This document shows, in pieces, positions 38,395-48,144 of a stretch of 64,000 nucleotides of DNA. The stretch is from an uncultured Alphaproteobacteria bacterium. Lineage in GTDB: Bacteria; Pseudomonadota; Alphaproteobacteria; Rhizobiales; Aestuariivirgaceae. Positions within the stretch are counted from its first letter, which is position 1; every line of letters begins with the position of its first letter. The stretch spans positions 1 to 64,000 of the forward strand of contig CAMFKI010000014.1 in assembly GCA_945957365.1 (NCBI GenBank). Reading direction: 5' to 3'. The notes beneath the pieces are model-generated. The model was not told the origin of the DNA and searched no databases. It saw only the letters and a program-made list of their open reading frames with translations. The position numbers were made by a program, and so were the translations under genes.

Positions 38395-39326
38395 TGGCCA
38401 AGGCACTCTCCAAGGCGGAACAGGTTGCCAGGGCCATGGAAGGCCAGCAGATGACGCGCAACCGCTGGCTCTCCATGCCGGCGGTGCTGTTCATCACGGT
38501 GTTCGGCATCGGCCCGCTCATCTTGATGTTCATCTACTCCTTCCTCGTCGCCGCGCCCTATGGCGGCGTGGTGTGGAAGTTCACCACCGATGCCTATGTC
38601 TACTTCCTGTTCCAGGCCGACATCTTCGACGGCACGCTGCAGTTCGCGCCGGACTTCCTGATCATCTACTTCCGTTCCTTCGTCTTCGCGCTCATCACCA
38701 CCGGCGTCTGCCTCGTCCTCGGCTTTCCGACCGCCTACTTCATGGCGACGCGGCCGCCGTCCCAGCGCAACTGGTGGGTGCTGCTCATCACCATCCCGTT
38801 CTGGTCGAACCTGCTGGTCCGCACGCTCGCCATCATGTTCATCATCCGTGACCAGGGCCTGCTCAACGGCTTCCTGATCTGGATCGGCGTCATCGACAAG
38901 CCGATCACGCTGCTCTACACCGACTTCGCCATCGTGCTGGGCCTGCTCTATTCCTACCTGCCTTTCATGGTGCTGCCGCTCTATTCCAGCCTCGAGAAGT
39001 TCGATTTCCGCCTGGTCGAGGCCGGCTTCGATCTCTATGCCACGCGCCGCCGCGTGCTGTGGCGCATCATCATCCCGATCGCCCGGCCCGGCATCATCGC
39101 CGGCTGCCTGCTCGTCTTTATCCCGGCACTCGGCGCCTATGTGACGCCGCTGATCCTCGGCGGCGGCAAGCACCTGATGATCGGCGACCTCATCGCCCAG
39201 CAGTTCGGCTCCGGCCGCAACTGGCCGCTGGGTTCGGCCCAGGCCTTCATCCTGATGGCGGCGGTGCTGGTGGCGCTCTACTTCTACGTCCGCAACACCT
39301 CGGGCAAGGTGACCCATGGCCACTAG
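38394..39326 (+). CDS. potB: Polyamine-type ABC transporter permease
   Basis: 310 aa permease of the PotB/PotH class with six predicted membrane segments. The EAA loop is around LVEAGFDLYATRRRVLW, with periplasmic loop 38570-38650 typical of the family. It is translationally coupled to potA and overlaps the next gene by 11 bp. Confidence 0.9.
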   Translation: MAKALSKAEQVARAMEGQQMTRNRWLSMPAVLFITVFGIGPLILMFIYSFLVAAPYGGVVWKFTTDAYVYFLFQADIFDGTLQFAPDFLIIYFRSFVFALITTGVCLVLGFPTAYFMATRPPSQRNWWVLLITIPFWSNLLVRTLAIMFIIRDQGLLNGFLIWIGVIDKPITLLYTDFAIVLGLLYSYLPFMVLPLYSSLEKFDFRLVEAGFDLYATRRRVLWRIIIPIARPGIIAGCLLVFIPALGAYVTPLILGGGKHLMIGDLIAQQFGSGRNWPLGSAQAFILMAAVLVALYFYVRNTSGKVTHGH

Positions 39327-40134
39327 TGCCTTCAAGCACCGCGACGTGAAGGACCAGCCCGGCTTCGGCGCCATGGCCATCATCTGCCTTCTGGTGCTCT
39401 ACGTCCCGATCCTCATCCTGATGATCTGGTCGTTCAACTCCGGCAGCCTCGTCACCCACTGGGAGGGCGTCTCGCTGCAATGGTACGGCGTGGCGCTGCA
39501 GAACGAGGACTTCCACAACGCCGCGAAGAACACCCTGATCATCTCGATCACCGCCACCCTGGTCTCGACCACGTTCGCCACCATGGCGGCGATCGGCATG
39601 ACGCGGGTGAAGGCGTGGCGCGGCATGGGCGCCTCCTTCATGGTGATCAACCTGCCGCTCATGGTGCCGGAGATCATCACCGCCGTGGCAACGCTGTCCT
39701 TCTTCGCGCTGCTCGCCGGCAAGCTCGATCTCAACTTCGGCATCGGCAACATCATCATCGCCCACACGGTGTTCTGCATTCCCTTCGCCTACATGCCGAT
39801 CCGGGCGAGGCTCGAGGACATGGACCTGACGCTAGAGAACGCCGCGGCCGACCTCTACGCCACGCCGTGGAACGCCTTCAGGCGCGTCACCTTCCCGCTG
39901 ATGATCCCGGGCATCCTGTCGGGCCTGGCGCTGGCCTTCATCGTCTCCTTCGACGATTTCACCATCACGCAGCTCATCGCCGGCCCCGGCCAGACGACGC
40001 TGCCCCTCTACATCTGGAACCAGATCCGCAGGCCCATGACGCCGGAGATCAACGCGATCTCGACCATCCTGCTGTTGGTCTCCATCCTCTTCGTCTCCGT
40101 GTCGTTCCTGATCGCACGCAGGCGCAGCAAGTGA
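39316..40134 (+). CDS. potC: Polyamine-type ABC transporter permease
   Basis: 272 aa permease of the PotC/PotI class with six predicted membrane segments. The EAA loop is at DLTLENAAADLYATPWNAF, and FIVSFDDFTITQLIAGPGQ is a conserved PotC-type segment. The start lies within the end of potB. Confidence 0.9.
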   Translation: MATSAFKHRDVKDQPGFGAMAIICLLVLYVPILILMIWSFNSGSLVTHWEGVSLQWYGVALQNEDFHNAAKNTLIISITATLVSTTFATMAAIGMTRVKAWRGMGASFMVINLPLMVPEIITAVATLSFFALLAGKLDLNFGIGNIIIAHTVFCIPFAYMPIRARLEDMDLTLENAAADLYATPWNAFRRVTFPLMIPGILSGLALAFIVSFDDFTITQLIAGPGQTTLPLYIWNQIRRPMTPEINAISTILLLVSILFVSVSFLIARRRSK

Positions 40135-40182
40135 CGGCATAAATAGAAACTCGCGATACCAACAAACTGGAGGACGTTCGAC

Positions 40183-41217
40183 ATGAAGAAGCTACTGGGA
40201 GCAGCCGTCTCGGCTGCCGCCATGCTGTTTGCCGCAGGCTCGGCGATGGCGGCGGGCGAACTGCACATCTACAACTGGGGTGACTACACCAACCCCGAGC
40301 TGATCAAGAAGTTCGAGAAGCAGTACGACGTGAAGGTCACGCTCGACGACTACGACTCGAACGAGACCATGCTGTCCAAGGTGCGCGCCGGCAACACCGG
40401 CTACGACATCGTCGTGCCGTCCGACTATACCGTGAAGATCATGGTGGACGAAGGCCTGCTCGAGCCGACCGAGCCGGACAAGATGGACAACTTCAAGAAC
40501 ATGCGTCCGGAATTCGTCGACATCTACTGGGACAAGGGCCGCCACTACACCGTGCCGTGGCAGTTCGGCACGACGAACTTCACCGTCAACACCGACAAGT
40601 ACAAGGGTGACATCAACACCCTCGGCATCCTGTTCAACACGCCCGACGAGCTGAAGGGCCAGGTCAACATGCTGGACGACATCAGCTCGGTGATGCATGC
40701 CGCAGAGCGCTATGCCGGTGTTCCGCGCTGCTCGGCCGACAAGGCCGACCTCAAGAAGGTGAACGACATCCTGCTTGCGGCCAAGCCCAACTGGAAGACC
40801 TTCAGCTACGACACCATCACCAAGATCACCTCGGGTGACGTCGCCGCCACCCAGCAGTGGAACGGTGCGGCCTTCCGCTCGCGCCAGAAGGTGCCGTCGC
40901 TCAAATATGCCTTCCCCAAGGAGGGTGTCGAGGGCTGGATGGACAATGTCGCCGTGCTCAAGGGCGCGGCCAACATGGACAACGCCAAGCTGTTCCAGAA
41001 CTTCATCATGGACCCGGCGAACGCCGCGCTGATCTCGGATTTCGCCGGCTACGACAACGGCATCAAGGGCAGCCACGAGTTCGCCGCCAACAAGGACTGG
41101 GCTTCCTCGCCGGAACTCAATCCGCCGGCCGACGCGCCCAAGCCCGAGTTCGTGCCGCCGTGCTCGCCGGAAGTGGTCGAGATCTACAACAAGATCTGGA
41201 CCAACCTGAAGAAGTAA
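40183..41217 (+). CDS. potD: Polyamine-type ABC transporter periplasmic binding protein
   Basis: 344 aa. Signal peptide (residues 1-24, ending AMAA), then LHIYNWGDYTNPELIKKFE, the classical PotD/PotF opening, and GYDIVVPSDYTVKIM. A GGAGGA-like ribosome site lies upstream. PotD/PotF proteins bind spermidine or putrescine through acidic residues; the actual ligand here cannot be fixed from sequence, and relatives bind other amines. Last gene of the ABC operon, followed by a terminator. Confidence 0.9.
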   Translation: MKKLLGAAVSAAAMLFAAGSAMAAGELHIYNWGDYTNPELIKKFEKQYDVKVTLDDYDSNETMLSKVRAGNTGYDIVVPSDYTVKIMVDEGLLEPTEPDKMDNFKNMRPEFVDIYWDKGRHYTVPWQFGTTNFTVNTDKYKGDINTLGILFNTPDELKGQVNMLDDISSVMHAAERYAGVPRCSADKADLKKVNDILLAAKPNWKTFSYDTITKITSGDVAATQQWNGAAFRSRQKVPSLKYAFPKEGVEGWMDNVAVLKGAANMDNAKLFQNFIMDPANAALISDFAGYDNGIKGSHEFAANKDWASSPELNPPADAPKPEFVPPCSPEVVEIYNKIWTNLKK

Positions 41218-41234
41218 ACCCCTTCGGGGAGACA

Positions 41235-41265
41235 GGGGGAGGCCCGCAAGGCCTCCCCCTTTTGG
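41235..41265 (+). terminator. Intrinsic terminator after potD
   Basis: A perfect 10-bp stem (GGGGGAGGCC with GGCCTCCCCC), loop CGCAA, then TTTTGGTTTTT. It lies between potD and the serine hydrolase gene only 14 bases before that gene's ribosome site, so the downstream gene probably depends on read-through or a promoter not visible here. Confidence 0.85.
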
Positions 41266-41287
41266 TTTTTGAGAGGGAGTGGTGCCG

Positions 41288-42493
41288 ATGTCGTCCTACC
41301 GCAATTCCGATGCCCGCCCGCCGATCATGCAAGGGGCGCCCCCGCAGCTCGTTCCGCCGCGCATGGACTGGGACCGCCCGCCGTGGAACCGCTGGACCTT
41401 CCAGAACATCCGCCAGGTCCTGCCCACGGCGGAAGTCTGGCGCGGCGACAAGCCGGTCCGCCACCTGCCGCGCAACGAGCAGGACCTGGACGGACTTCCG
41501 GTGACATCCGTCTCGGGCGCCGGCGCCAGCCTCGCGGAATTGCTCGATGAGACGTATACGGATGGTTTCATCGTCCTCAAGGACGGTGCGGTCGTCTACG
41601 AGCGCTACTTCAACGGCATGACGCCGCGCAGCCTTCACATCTCGCAGTCGGTGGCGAAGTCGGTCACCGCCGCGACCGCGGGCGTGCTCGTCGGCAAGGG
41701 CCTGCTCGACGTCAGCGCACCCGTGACGCAGTATGTTCCGGAACTCAACGACACCGCCTATCGCGGCGCGCTGGTGCAGCACGTGCTCGACATGGCGAGC
41801 GGTGTCACCTTCGACGAGACCTACACCGATCCTTACTCCGATATCGGCCAGCTCGATGTCTCCGCCGGCTGGAAGCCCATCCCGCCCGGCAGCGACCCGG
41901 CCTTCCGCTGGCCGCGGCACGTCTTCGAGCAGGTGCTGGGCCTCGGCAAGCTCGAGTGCCGCCACGGCGACCGCTTCTCCTATCGCTCCATCGAGACCGA
42001 GGTTCTGGGCTTCTGCATAGAACGCGTCACCGGCAAGCGCCTTTACGAGATCGTGTCGGAAGATCTGTGGCAGCCGATGGGCGCCGAGCAGAGCGCCAGC
42101 TTCACGGTCGACGCGGTGGGAAGCTCGCTCGCCGACGGCGGCTTCAATGCCTGCCTGCGCGACTATGCCCGCGTCGGCCTGCTCTATCTCCAGAACGGCG
42201 GCGGCATCATCCCGCCCGGCTGGGTGGAGGCGACGCGCAGCGGCAACCACGCCCATTTCCAGGCGCCCTACACCGACTCGCTGCCCGAGGGCGCCTACCG
42301 CAACAAGTGGTGGATCGAGGATCCGCGCTCGCGGTCGATCTATGCGCGCGGCGTGTTCGGCCAGATGATCTACGTGAACTGGGACTATGGAATGGTCGTC
42401 GCCAAGCTGTCGAGCTGGCCGGATTTCCTGTCGACGCCCTTCAACATCGCGACCCAGAAGGCGCTGCACGCCATCGGAAGGCACCTTGCATGA
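41288..42493 (+). CDS. Serine hydrolase, class C beta-lactamase/6-aminohexanoate-dimer-hydrolase-like
   Basis: 401 aa from the ATG at 41288; GTG codons at 41279 and 41282 are also in frame. The SxxK catalytic motif is SQSVAKSVTAA near residue 124, followed by the family's Tyr region (YRSIETEVLG). The end contains GVFGQMIYVNWDYG in place of the KTG/HxG box. There is no signal peptide, so it is cytoplasmic, unlike true beta-lactamases and like NylB-type amide hydrolases. It overlaps the next gene (ATGA). Confidence 0.85.
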   Translation: MSSYRNSDARPPIMQGAPPQLVPPRMDWDRPPWNRWTFQNIRQVLPTAEVWRGDKPVRHLPRNEQDLDGLPVTSVSGAGASLAELLDETYTDGFIVLKDGAVVYERYFNGMTPRSLHISQSVAKSVTAATAGVLVGKGLLDVSAPVTQYVPELNDTAYRGALVQHVLDMASGVTFDETYTDPYSDIGQLDVSAGWKPIPPGSDPAFRWPRHVFEQVLGLGKLECRHGDRFSYRSIETEVLGFCIERVTGKRLYEIVSEDLWQPMGAEQSASFTVDAVGSSLADGGFNACLRDYARVGLLYLQNGGGIIPPGWVEATRSGNHAHFQAPYTDSLPEGAYRNKWWIEDPRSRSIYARGVFGQMIYVNWDYGMVVAKLSSWPDFLSTPFNIATQKALHAIGRHLA

Positions 42494-43143
42494 TTGAAGT
42501 TCTGGAACATGTCGTCGAGCGCCATGGTCTCAGCCGGGCGGGGGCGCCGCCATCGCGCGCCAGCGGCGTCGTGCTGCTGATCCACGGCCGCGGCGCCACC
42601 GCCGAGAGCATGCTGCCGCTGGCCGGCGTCCTCGCCATGCCGGACCTCTGCTACCTCGCACCCCAGGCCGTCGGCCATAGCTGGTATCCGCAAAGCTTCA
42701 TGGCGCCGACGGCGGCGAACGAACCGTATTTGTCGCGCGCGCTGGACCGCGTGGCGGCGATCATCGCGGACATTCTCGGCGCTGGCGTGGATGCGGAACG
42801 CCTCGCCGTCGTCGGCTTCAGCCAGGGCGCCTGCCTGACCAGTGAAACCGTGCTGCGCAATCCACGGCCCTATGGCTTCGTCGGCGTGCTGAGCGGCGGT
42901 GCCATCGGCCCGCCCGGTACGCCGCGCGATTATGCCGGAACGCTGACGGGCGCGAAGGTCTTCCTCGGCTGTTCCGACCACGACCCGCACATCCCGCTCG
43001 CCCGCGTGAAGGAGACGACCGCCGTATTCACCCGCATGGGGGCAAAGGTCACCGAGCGGATCTATGCGGGCTCCGCGCACGGCATCAACGACGACGAGGT
43101 GGCGCATCTGCGCGCCGGCCTTGCCGCGCTGGTTACACCGTGA
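42490..43143 (+). CDS. Alpha/beta hydrolase (phospholipase/carboxylesterase family)
   Basis: 217 aa. Oxyanion segment [13 protein letters not shown], nucleophile Ser in GFSQGACL (GxSxG), Asp in [10 protein letters not shown] and His in AGSAHGIN complete the catalytic triad of the YpfH-like esterase family. Translationally coupled to the serine hydrolase. Its 3' end overlaps that of the convergent hutU by 11 bp. Confidence 0.88.
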   Translation: MIEVLEHVVERHGLSRAGAPPSRASGVVLLIHGRGATAESMLPLAGVLAMPDLCYLAPQAVGHSWYPQSFMAPTAANEPYLSRALDRVAAIIADILGAGVDAERLAVVGFSQGACLTSETVLRNPRPYGFVGVLSGGAIGPPGTPRDYAGTLTGAKVFLGCSDHDPHIPLARVKETTAVFTRMGAKVTERIYAGSAHGINDDEVAHLRAGLAALVTP

Positions 43144-44803
43144 TCCCCGGCAGCTTCAACCCCTGTTCCTTGGCGCATTCCACCGCGATCTCGTAGCCCG
43201 CGTCGGCGTGGCGCATGACGCCGGTGCCGGGGTCGTTCCACAATACGCGCTCGAGCCTGCGCGCGGCGTCGTCGGTGCCGTCGGCGACGATCACCATGCC
43301 GGCATGCTGCGAATAGCCGATGCCGACGCCGCCGCCATGATGCAGCGACACCCAGGTGGCGCCGGACGCGGTGTTGAGCAGCGCGTTGAGCAGCGGCCAG
43401 TCGGACACGGCATCCGAACCGTCGATCATGCCTTCCGTCTCGCGGTTGGGCGAGGCGACGGAACCGGAGTCGAGATGGTCGCGGCCGATGACGATGGGCG
43501 CCTCGACTTCACCGTTCCTCACCATCTCGTTGAAGGCGAGCCCCAGCTTGTGGCGCAGCCCCAGGCCCACCCAGCAGATGCGCGCCGGAAGGCCCTGGAA
43601 GGCGATGCGCTCGCGCGCCATGTCGAGCCAGTTGTGAAGGTGCGGATCATCGGGGATCAGCTCCTTCACGCGCTGGTCGGTCTTGTAGATGTCTTCCGGG
43701 TTGCCGGAGAGTGCGGCCCAGCGGAACGGCCCGATGCCGCGGCAGAACAGCGGGCGGATATAGGCCGGCACGAAACCGGGGAATTCGAAGGCGTTCTTGA
43801 GACCCTTCTCCAGCGCCATCTGGCGGATGTTGTTGCCGTAGTCGAGGGTGGGAACGCCCATGTGCCAGTAGTCGAGCATGGCTGAAACATGCGCCTTCAT
43901 CGAGGCCATGGCGGCAGACTTCACGGCCTGCGGGTCGGAGACGCGCTTCTCCTCCCATTCGGCAAGAGACCAGCCTGCGGGCAGATAGCCGTTGATCGGG
44001 TCATGCGCCGAGGTCTGGTCGGTCACCGCGTCGGGGCGGATGCCGCGCTTGACGAATTCCGGCAGCAGTTCCGCCGCATTGCCGAGCAGGCCGACGCTGA
44101 TCGGCTTGCCCTGCTTGTGCGAGCGGTCGATGATCTCGAGCGCTTCCTCGATCGAGTTGGCCTTGGTGTCCAAGTAGCGGGTTTTCAAACGGAATTCGAT
44201 GCGCGACGGCTGGCATTCGATGGCCACCATCGAGGCGCCGGCCATGGTGGCCGCGAGCGGCTGCGCGCCGCCCATGCCGCCCAGGCCCGCAGTGAGGAAC
44301 CACTTGCCCTTGAGGTTGCCGTTGTAGTGCTTGCGGCCCACTTCGGCGAAGGTTTCGTAGGTGCCCTGCACGATGCCCTGCGTGCCGATGTAGATCCACG
44401 AGCCGGCCGTCATCTGGCCGTACATCATCAGGCCCTTCTTATCGAGCTCGTTGAAATGATCCCAGGTGCCCCAGTGCGGCACCAGGTTGGAGTTGGCGAT
44501 CAGCACGCGCGGCGCATCCTTGTGGGTGCGGAAGATGCCGACGGGCTTGCCGGACTGGACGAGCAGCGTCTCGTCCTCCTCGAGCGAGCGGAGCCCTGCG
44601 ACGATCTTGTCGAAGGCTTCCCAGTTGCGCGCGGCGCGGCCGATTCCGCCATAGACGACAAGCTCTTCCGGGCGTTCGGCAACGCCGGGATCGAGGTTGT
44701 TCATCAGCATGCGCAAGGGCGCCTCGGTGAGCCAGGACTTGGCGGAGAGCGTGGTTCCGGTCGCGGCCTTGATGACGCGGGTATTGTCACGGCGGGTGGT
44801 CAT
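43133..44803 (-). CDS. hutU: Urocanate hydratase
   Basis: 556 aa, cytoplasmic, second step of histidine degradation (urocanate to imidazolonepropionate) with tightly bound NAD. The family signature [20 protein letters not shown] region is near residue 438, and [11 protein letters not shown] carries the conserved active-site Cys. Length matches the family (about 555). The ATG at 44803 (MTTRRDN) lies 9 bp after the hutC gene; upstream in-frame ATGs fall inside hutC. Last gene of hutI-hutC-hutU. Confidence 0.95.
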   Translation of the reverse strand: MTTRRDNTRVIKAATGTTLSAKSWLTEAPLRMLMNNLDPGVAERPEELVVYGGIGRAARNWEAFDKIVAGLRSLEEDETLLVQSGKPVGIFRTHKDAPRVLIANSNLVPHWGTWDHFNELDKKGLMMYGQMTAGSWIYIGTQGIVQGTYETFAEVGRKHYNGNLKGKWFLTAGLGGMGGAQPLAATMAGASMVAIECQPSRIEFRLKTRYLDTKANSIEEALEIIDRSHKQGKPISVGLLGNAAELLPEFVKRGIRPDAVTDQTSAHDPINGYLPAGWSLAEWEEKRVSDPQAVKSAAMASMKAHVSAMLDYWHMGVPTLDYGNNIRQMALEKGLKNAFEFPGFVPAYIRPLFCRGIGPFRWAALSGNPEDIYKTDQRVKELIPDDPHLHNWLDMARERIAFQGLPARICWVGLGLRHKLGLAFNEMVRNGEVEAPIVIGRDHLDSGSVASPNRETEGMIDGSDAVSDWPLLNALLNTASGATWVSLHHGGGVGIGYSQHAGMVIVADGTDDAARRLERVLWNDPGTGVMRHADAGYEIAVECAKEQGLKLPGITV

Positions 44804-44811
44804 GGGAACTC

Positions 44812-45543
44812 CTATTGCGAGAAGGTGCCGCGCGCGCTGGTGCGGTGGCGGCTGTAAAGCGCGTAGCGGCTGGCGGGATAGGTGAGGGTGACGACGGTTG
44901 CGACGCGCCCACGGCTCCATGAGCGGCGGTAGAGCGCGAGGCATGGTTCCAGTGCGGCAATGTTGAGCAGCCGTTGCTGTTCGGTTGTCGGAAGCGTTGC
45001 CTCCACCGTGTGCTCCAGCTCATCCACCGGGGTTGCGGCGAGCAACACGGCGGTTGGCGTGGTTTGGGTGAAATCATGGTCGAGGAAGTCGGGCACGAGG
45101 GCAGGGTTGACGTGGCGGTCCTCGAGCTGGACGGGGACGCCGTTCTCCTCATGCACGATGACGATGTGGTGGAGCTGCTTGATGGCCCGGTCCTCGAATT
45201 CCTCGGCCAGTGCCGGGTTGGCGTCGACGAGCCCCTTGCGGATCAGGCGGGAGGAATAGCGGTGACCGCGCTGGGCGATCTCCTCGGCGATGTTGCGGAG
45301 CTCCATCAAGCTGGAGAGGGCGGGGGATTCCTTCACGAAGGTGCCCACACCCGGCACCCGGCTGAGGAAGCCTTCGGCGGTGAGCTCGCGGAGCGCCCGG
45401 TTGGCGGTCATGCGGCTGATGCCGAAGCTCTCGACCAGCTCGTTCTCGGAAGGAACGCGGCGGCCCGCTTCCCAGGCGCCGGAGCGGATGTTGTCGAGGA
45501 TGTGCTCCTTGACCTTGGCATAGAGCGGCTGTGCCTCGCTCAT
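44812..45543 (-). CDS. hutC: Histidine utilisation repressor, GntR family
   Basis: 243 aa. N-terminal winged helix-turn-helix (residues about 8-72, [20 protein letters not shown]) and C-terminal UTRA ligand domain (about 95-235), the HutC subfamily layout. Urocanate is the known inducer in the family. The gene lies between hutI and hutU, whose operon it would repress together with hutFH from the operator at 46759. The start overlaps the hutI stop by one base. Confidence 0.93.
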   Translation of the reverse strand: MSEAQPLYAKVKEHILDNIRSGAWEAGRRVPSENELVESFGISRMTANRALRELTAEGFLSRVPGVGTFVKESPALSSLMELRNIAEEIAQRGHRYSSRLIRKGLVDANPALAEEFEDRAIKQLHHIVIVHEENGVPVQLEDRHVNPALVPDFLDHDFTQTTPTAVLLAATPVDELEHTVEATLPTTEQQRLLNIAALEPCLALYRRSWSRGRVATVVTLTYPASRYALYSRHRTSARGTFSQ

Positions 45544-46736
45544 CAGAGGATGCCCCGCACCAGCTCGCCATGATGGATGACGGCGGCCAGCGGGTTGAAG
45601 CCCAGGGGGTAGGCGAGGTCGCCCGGGCGATCGGTGTTCCAGAGTGCCAAGTCGGCCCGCATGCCGGGGGTGAGGAGGCCACGGTCATAGAGGCCGAGGG
45701 CCTTCGCCGCATTGTCGGTCACCCCGCGCAGCGCCTCCTCCGGTGTGAGCCCGAACAGCACGCAGGCCATGTTCATGGCGGTGAGGATCGAATGGATGGG
45801 CGAGGTGCCGGGGTTGAGGTCGGTCGCCACCGCCATGGGCACGCCTGCCTGGCGCAGCGCCGCCACCGGCGGCTGCTGTTTCTCGCGGAGGTAATAGAAG
45901 GCGCCGGGGAGCAGCACGGCGACGGTGCCGGAGCGGGCAATGGCCTCCACCCCCGCCCGGTCGAGATACTCGATGTGGTCGACCGAGAGGGCGCCAAATT
46001 CGGCCGCCATGGCCGAACCGCCGAGGTTCGACAGCTGCTCGGCATGGAGCTTCACCGGCAGGCCGAGCGACTTGGCGGTCTCGAAGACGCCGCGGGTCTC
46101 CTCCACCGAGAAGGCGATGCCCTCGCAGAAGGCGTCGACCGCATCGGCGAGCTTCGCCTTCGCCACGGCGGGCATCACGTCCCGGCAGACGAGGTCGAGG
46201 TAGCCTGCCCGGTTCTCCTTGAACTCCGGCGGCAGGGCATGGGCGCCCAGATAGGTGGTCACCACGTCGACCGGCCGCCACTGGGAAAGCTCCCGGGCGA
46301 CCTTCAGCATCTTGATCTCGGTGTCGCGGTCCAGCCCGTAGCCGGACTTCACCTCGATGGTGGTCACGCCCTCGGCCAGCAGCGAGTCCAGCCGGCGGAG
46401 TGCTGAAGCCGCGAGGTCGGCCTCCGATTCGGCCCGCGTCATGCGGACGGTGGACGCGATACCGCCTCCGGCCTTGGCGATCTCGGCATAGGAGACGCCG
46501 GTCAGGCGCTGCTCGAACTCATGGGCCCGGCTGCCGCCATAGACGAGGTGGGTGTGGCAGTCGATCAGGCCCGGGGTGGCGAGCCGCCCCTCGCAGTCGG
46601 TGGCGTCATGGCCCGAGGGGGCTTCCGCACGCGGCCCCACCCAGGCGATGCGGCCGCCCTCGATGAGGATCGCGGCATCCTCGATCAGGCCATAGCCGCC
46701 GACCATCGTGGCGGCCTTGAGATTGGTGAGCAGCAT
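45543..46736 (-). CDS. hutI: Imidazolonepropionase
   Basis: 397 aa metal-dependent amidohydrolase, third step of histidine degradation, giving N-formimidoyl-L-glutamate. [15 protein letters not shown] binds the metal, KSGYGLD and [12 protein letters not shown] follow, and DLNPGTSP carries the catalytic Asp. The start at 46736 (MLLTNLKAA) fits the family; an in-frame ATG at 46784 would read through the operator. Confidence 0.94.
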   Translation of the reverse strand: MLLTNLKAATMVGGYGLIEDAAILIEGGRIAWVGPRAEAPSGHDATDCEGRLATPGLIDCHTHLVYGGSRAHEFEQRLTGVSYAEIAKAGGGIASTVRMTRAESEADLAASALRRLDSLLAEGVTTIEVKSGYGLDRDTEIKMLKVARELSQWRPVDVVTTYLGAHALPPEFKENRAGYLDLVCRDVMPAVAKAKLADAVDAFCEGIAFSVEETRGVFETAKSLGLPVKLHAEQLSNLGGSAMAAEFGALSVDHIEYLDRAGVEAIARSGTVAVLLPGAFYYLREKQQPPVAALRQAGVPMAVATDLNPGTSPIHSILTAMNMACVLFGLTPEEALRGVTDNAAKALGLYDRGLLTPGMRADLALWNTDRPGDLAYPLGFNPLAAVIHHGELVRGIL

Positions 46737-46758
46737 GACGAAGCCCCTTGTATAAGGT

Positions 46759-46768
46759 TGTATATACA
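46759..46768. promoter_or_regulatory. HutC operator in the hutI-hutF gap
   Basis: TGTATATACA is a perfect 10-bp palindrome in a 46-bp divergent gap, with further similarity outside it (GTTGTATATACAGT). GntR/HutC-type repressors bind such TGT-N4-ACA dyads. A second half-site-like CTTGTATAAGG lies ten bases to the left. One bound repressor could control both transcripts. Confidence 0.7.
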
Positions 46769-46782
46769 GTATAGTCGACCCC

Positions 46783-48144
46783 ATGCAAAGCCGGAAATTT
46801 CATTTCGACAGCGCACTGACGCCGCAAGGCTGGAGCCGGGACGTGACCGTCAGCCTGGACGGTGCGGGGATGATCACGCAGGTCGGGCCAGGCGAAGGCG
46901 GAGAGCATGTCTCCGGTATCGCCGTGCCGGCCGTGCCGAACGTCCATTCCCACGCCCACCAGCGCTTCATGCTGGGCCTCGCCGAGCGGGCGGGACCGGG
47001 GGCGGACAGTTTTTGGACCTGGCGGGAGGCCATGTATGGCTTTGCGCTCAGGCTGTCGCCGGACGACCTCGAAGCCGTCGCGGCGCAGCTTTATGTGGAG
47101 ATGCTGAAGGCCGGATTCTCGGTGGTTGGCGAGTTCCAGTACCTGCACCACGGACCTGACGGCACGCCCTATAGCGATCCCGCCGAGATGAGCCTCCGGT
47201 GTTTTGCTGCAGCGCAACATGCCGGGATCGGCATTACCATCCTCCCCACGCTCTATGCCTTCGGCGGCTTCGGCGGGCAGCCCCCGGTGCCTGGCCAGCG
47301 GCGCTTCCTGAACCATGCCGAGCGCTTTCTGAAAATTGTCGACAACCTGTCTATACAAGCCAGGGGCGACGCCTCGCGCCATGTCGGCATCTCGCCCCAT
47401 TCGCTGCGGGCGGTCACGCCCGAGCTGCTGCGCGAGGTGATCGCCGGCCTTCCGCCGGATGCGCCGATCCATGTCCATGTGGCCGAACAGGTGAAGGAGG
47501 TCGATGACTGCCTCGCCTTCTGTGGCCTGCGCCCGGTCGAGCTGCTGATGCGGGAGTTCGACCTTACCGACCGCTGGACGGCGATCCATGCCACCCACAT
47601 GACGCCCGCCGAGATGGTGGCGCTCGCCCGCTCCGGCGCCATCGCCGGGCTATGCCCGACGACCGAGGCCAATCTCGGCGACGGCATCTTCCCGGCGACG
47701 CAGTTCATGGGGCAGGGCGGGGCCATCGCCATCGGGTCGGACAGCCACATCACCGTCTCGCCGGCCGAGGACCTGCGCATGCTGGAATATTCCCAGCGCC
47801 TGCGCGATCGCACCCGCAATGCGCTGGCGGGCGGCCCCGGCCAGTCCACCGGCCGGACGCTTTATGATGCTGCCTTCAGGGGCGGTGCCCGCTCCATGCG
47901 CCAGCCGGTCGGGGCCATCGCCCCCGGCTGCCGCTTCGACGTCACCGTGCTCGATGCCGACCACCCGCTGCTGGCGGGCCGCGCCGAGGATTCGGCCCTC
48001 GACACCTGGATCTTCTCCGGTGGCAACCCGCTGGTGCGGGACGTGTTCGTGGGCGGACGCCACGTGGTCAAGGACCGCCACCACATCAACGAAGACCTGA
48101 TCGCGCGGAACTTCCGCGCCGCCTTGAGGAGGCTCGACACATGA
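46783..48144 (+). CDS. hutF: Formimidoylglutamate deiminase
   Basis: 453 aa amidohydrolase converting N-formimidoyl-L-glutamate to N-formyl-L-glutamate and ammonia, the five-step branch of histidine degradation. [11 protein letters not shown] binds zinc, [16 protein letters not shown] and [10 protein letters not shown] complete the site. The matching deformylase gene hutG is not in the window. It overlaps hutH by 4 bp (ATGA). Confidence 0.94.
   Translation: MQSRKFHFDSALTPQGWSRDVTVSLDGAGMITQVGPGEGGEHVSGIAVPAVPNVHSHAHQRFMLGLAERAGPGADSFWTWREAMYGFALRLSPDDLEAVAAQLYVEMLKAGFSVVGEFQYLHHGPDGTPYSDPAEMSLRCFAAAQHAGIGITILPTLYAFGGFGGQPPVPGQRRFLNHAERFLKIVDNLSIQARGDASRHVGISPHSLRAVTPELLREVIAGLPPDAPIHVHVAEQVKEVDDCLAFCGLRPVELLMREFDLTDRWTAIHATHMTPAEMVALARSGAIAGLCPTTEANLGDGIFPATQFMGQGGAIAIGSDSHITVSPAEDLRMLEYSQRLRDRTRNALAGGPGQSTGRTLYDAAFRGGARSMRQPVGAIAPGCRFDVTVLDADHPLLAGRAEDSALDTWIFSGGNPLVRDVFVGGRHVVKDRHHINEDLIARNFRAALRRLDT
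47345..47359. promoter_or_regulatory. HutC-like site inside hutF
   Basis: CCTGTCTATACAAG within the hutF coding sequence contains TGTCTATACA and resembles the CTTGT-N4-ACAAG dyad of HutC operators with one mismatch. It lies about 590 bp from the intergenic operator. It may be chance, because the bases also encode NLSIQA. Confidence 0.35.

Noticed and set aside
41288..42493. True class C beta-lactamase (antibiotic resistance)
   Set aside because: SxxK is present, but there is no signal peptide, no clear YxN or KTG box, and resemblance is to NylB-like cytoplasmic hydrolases.
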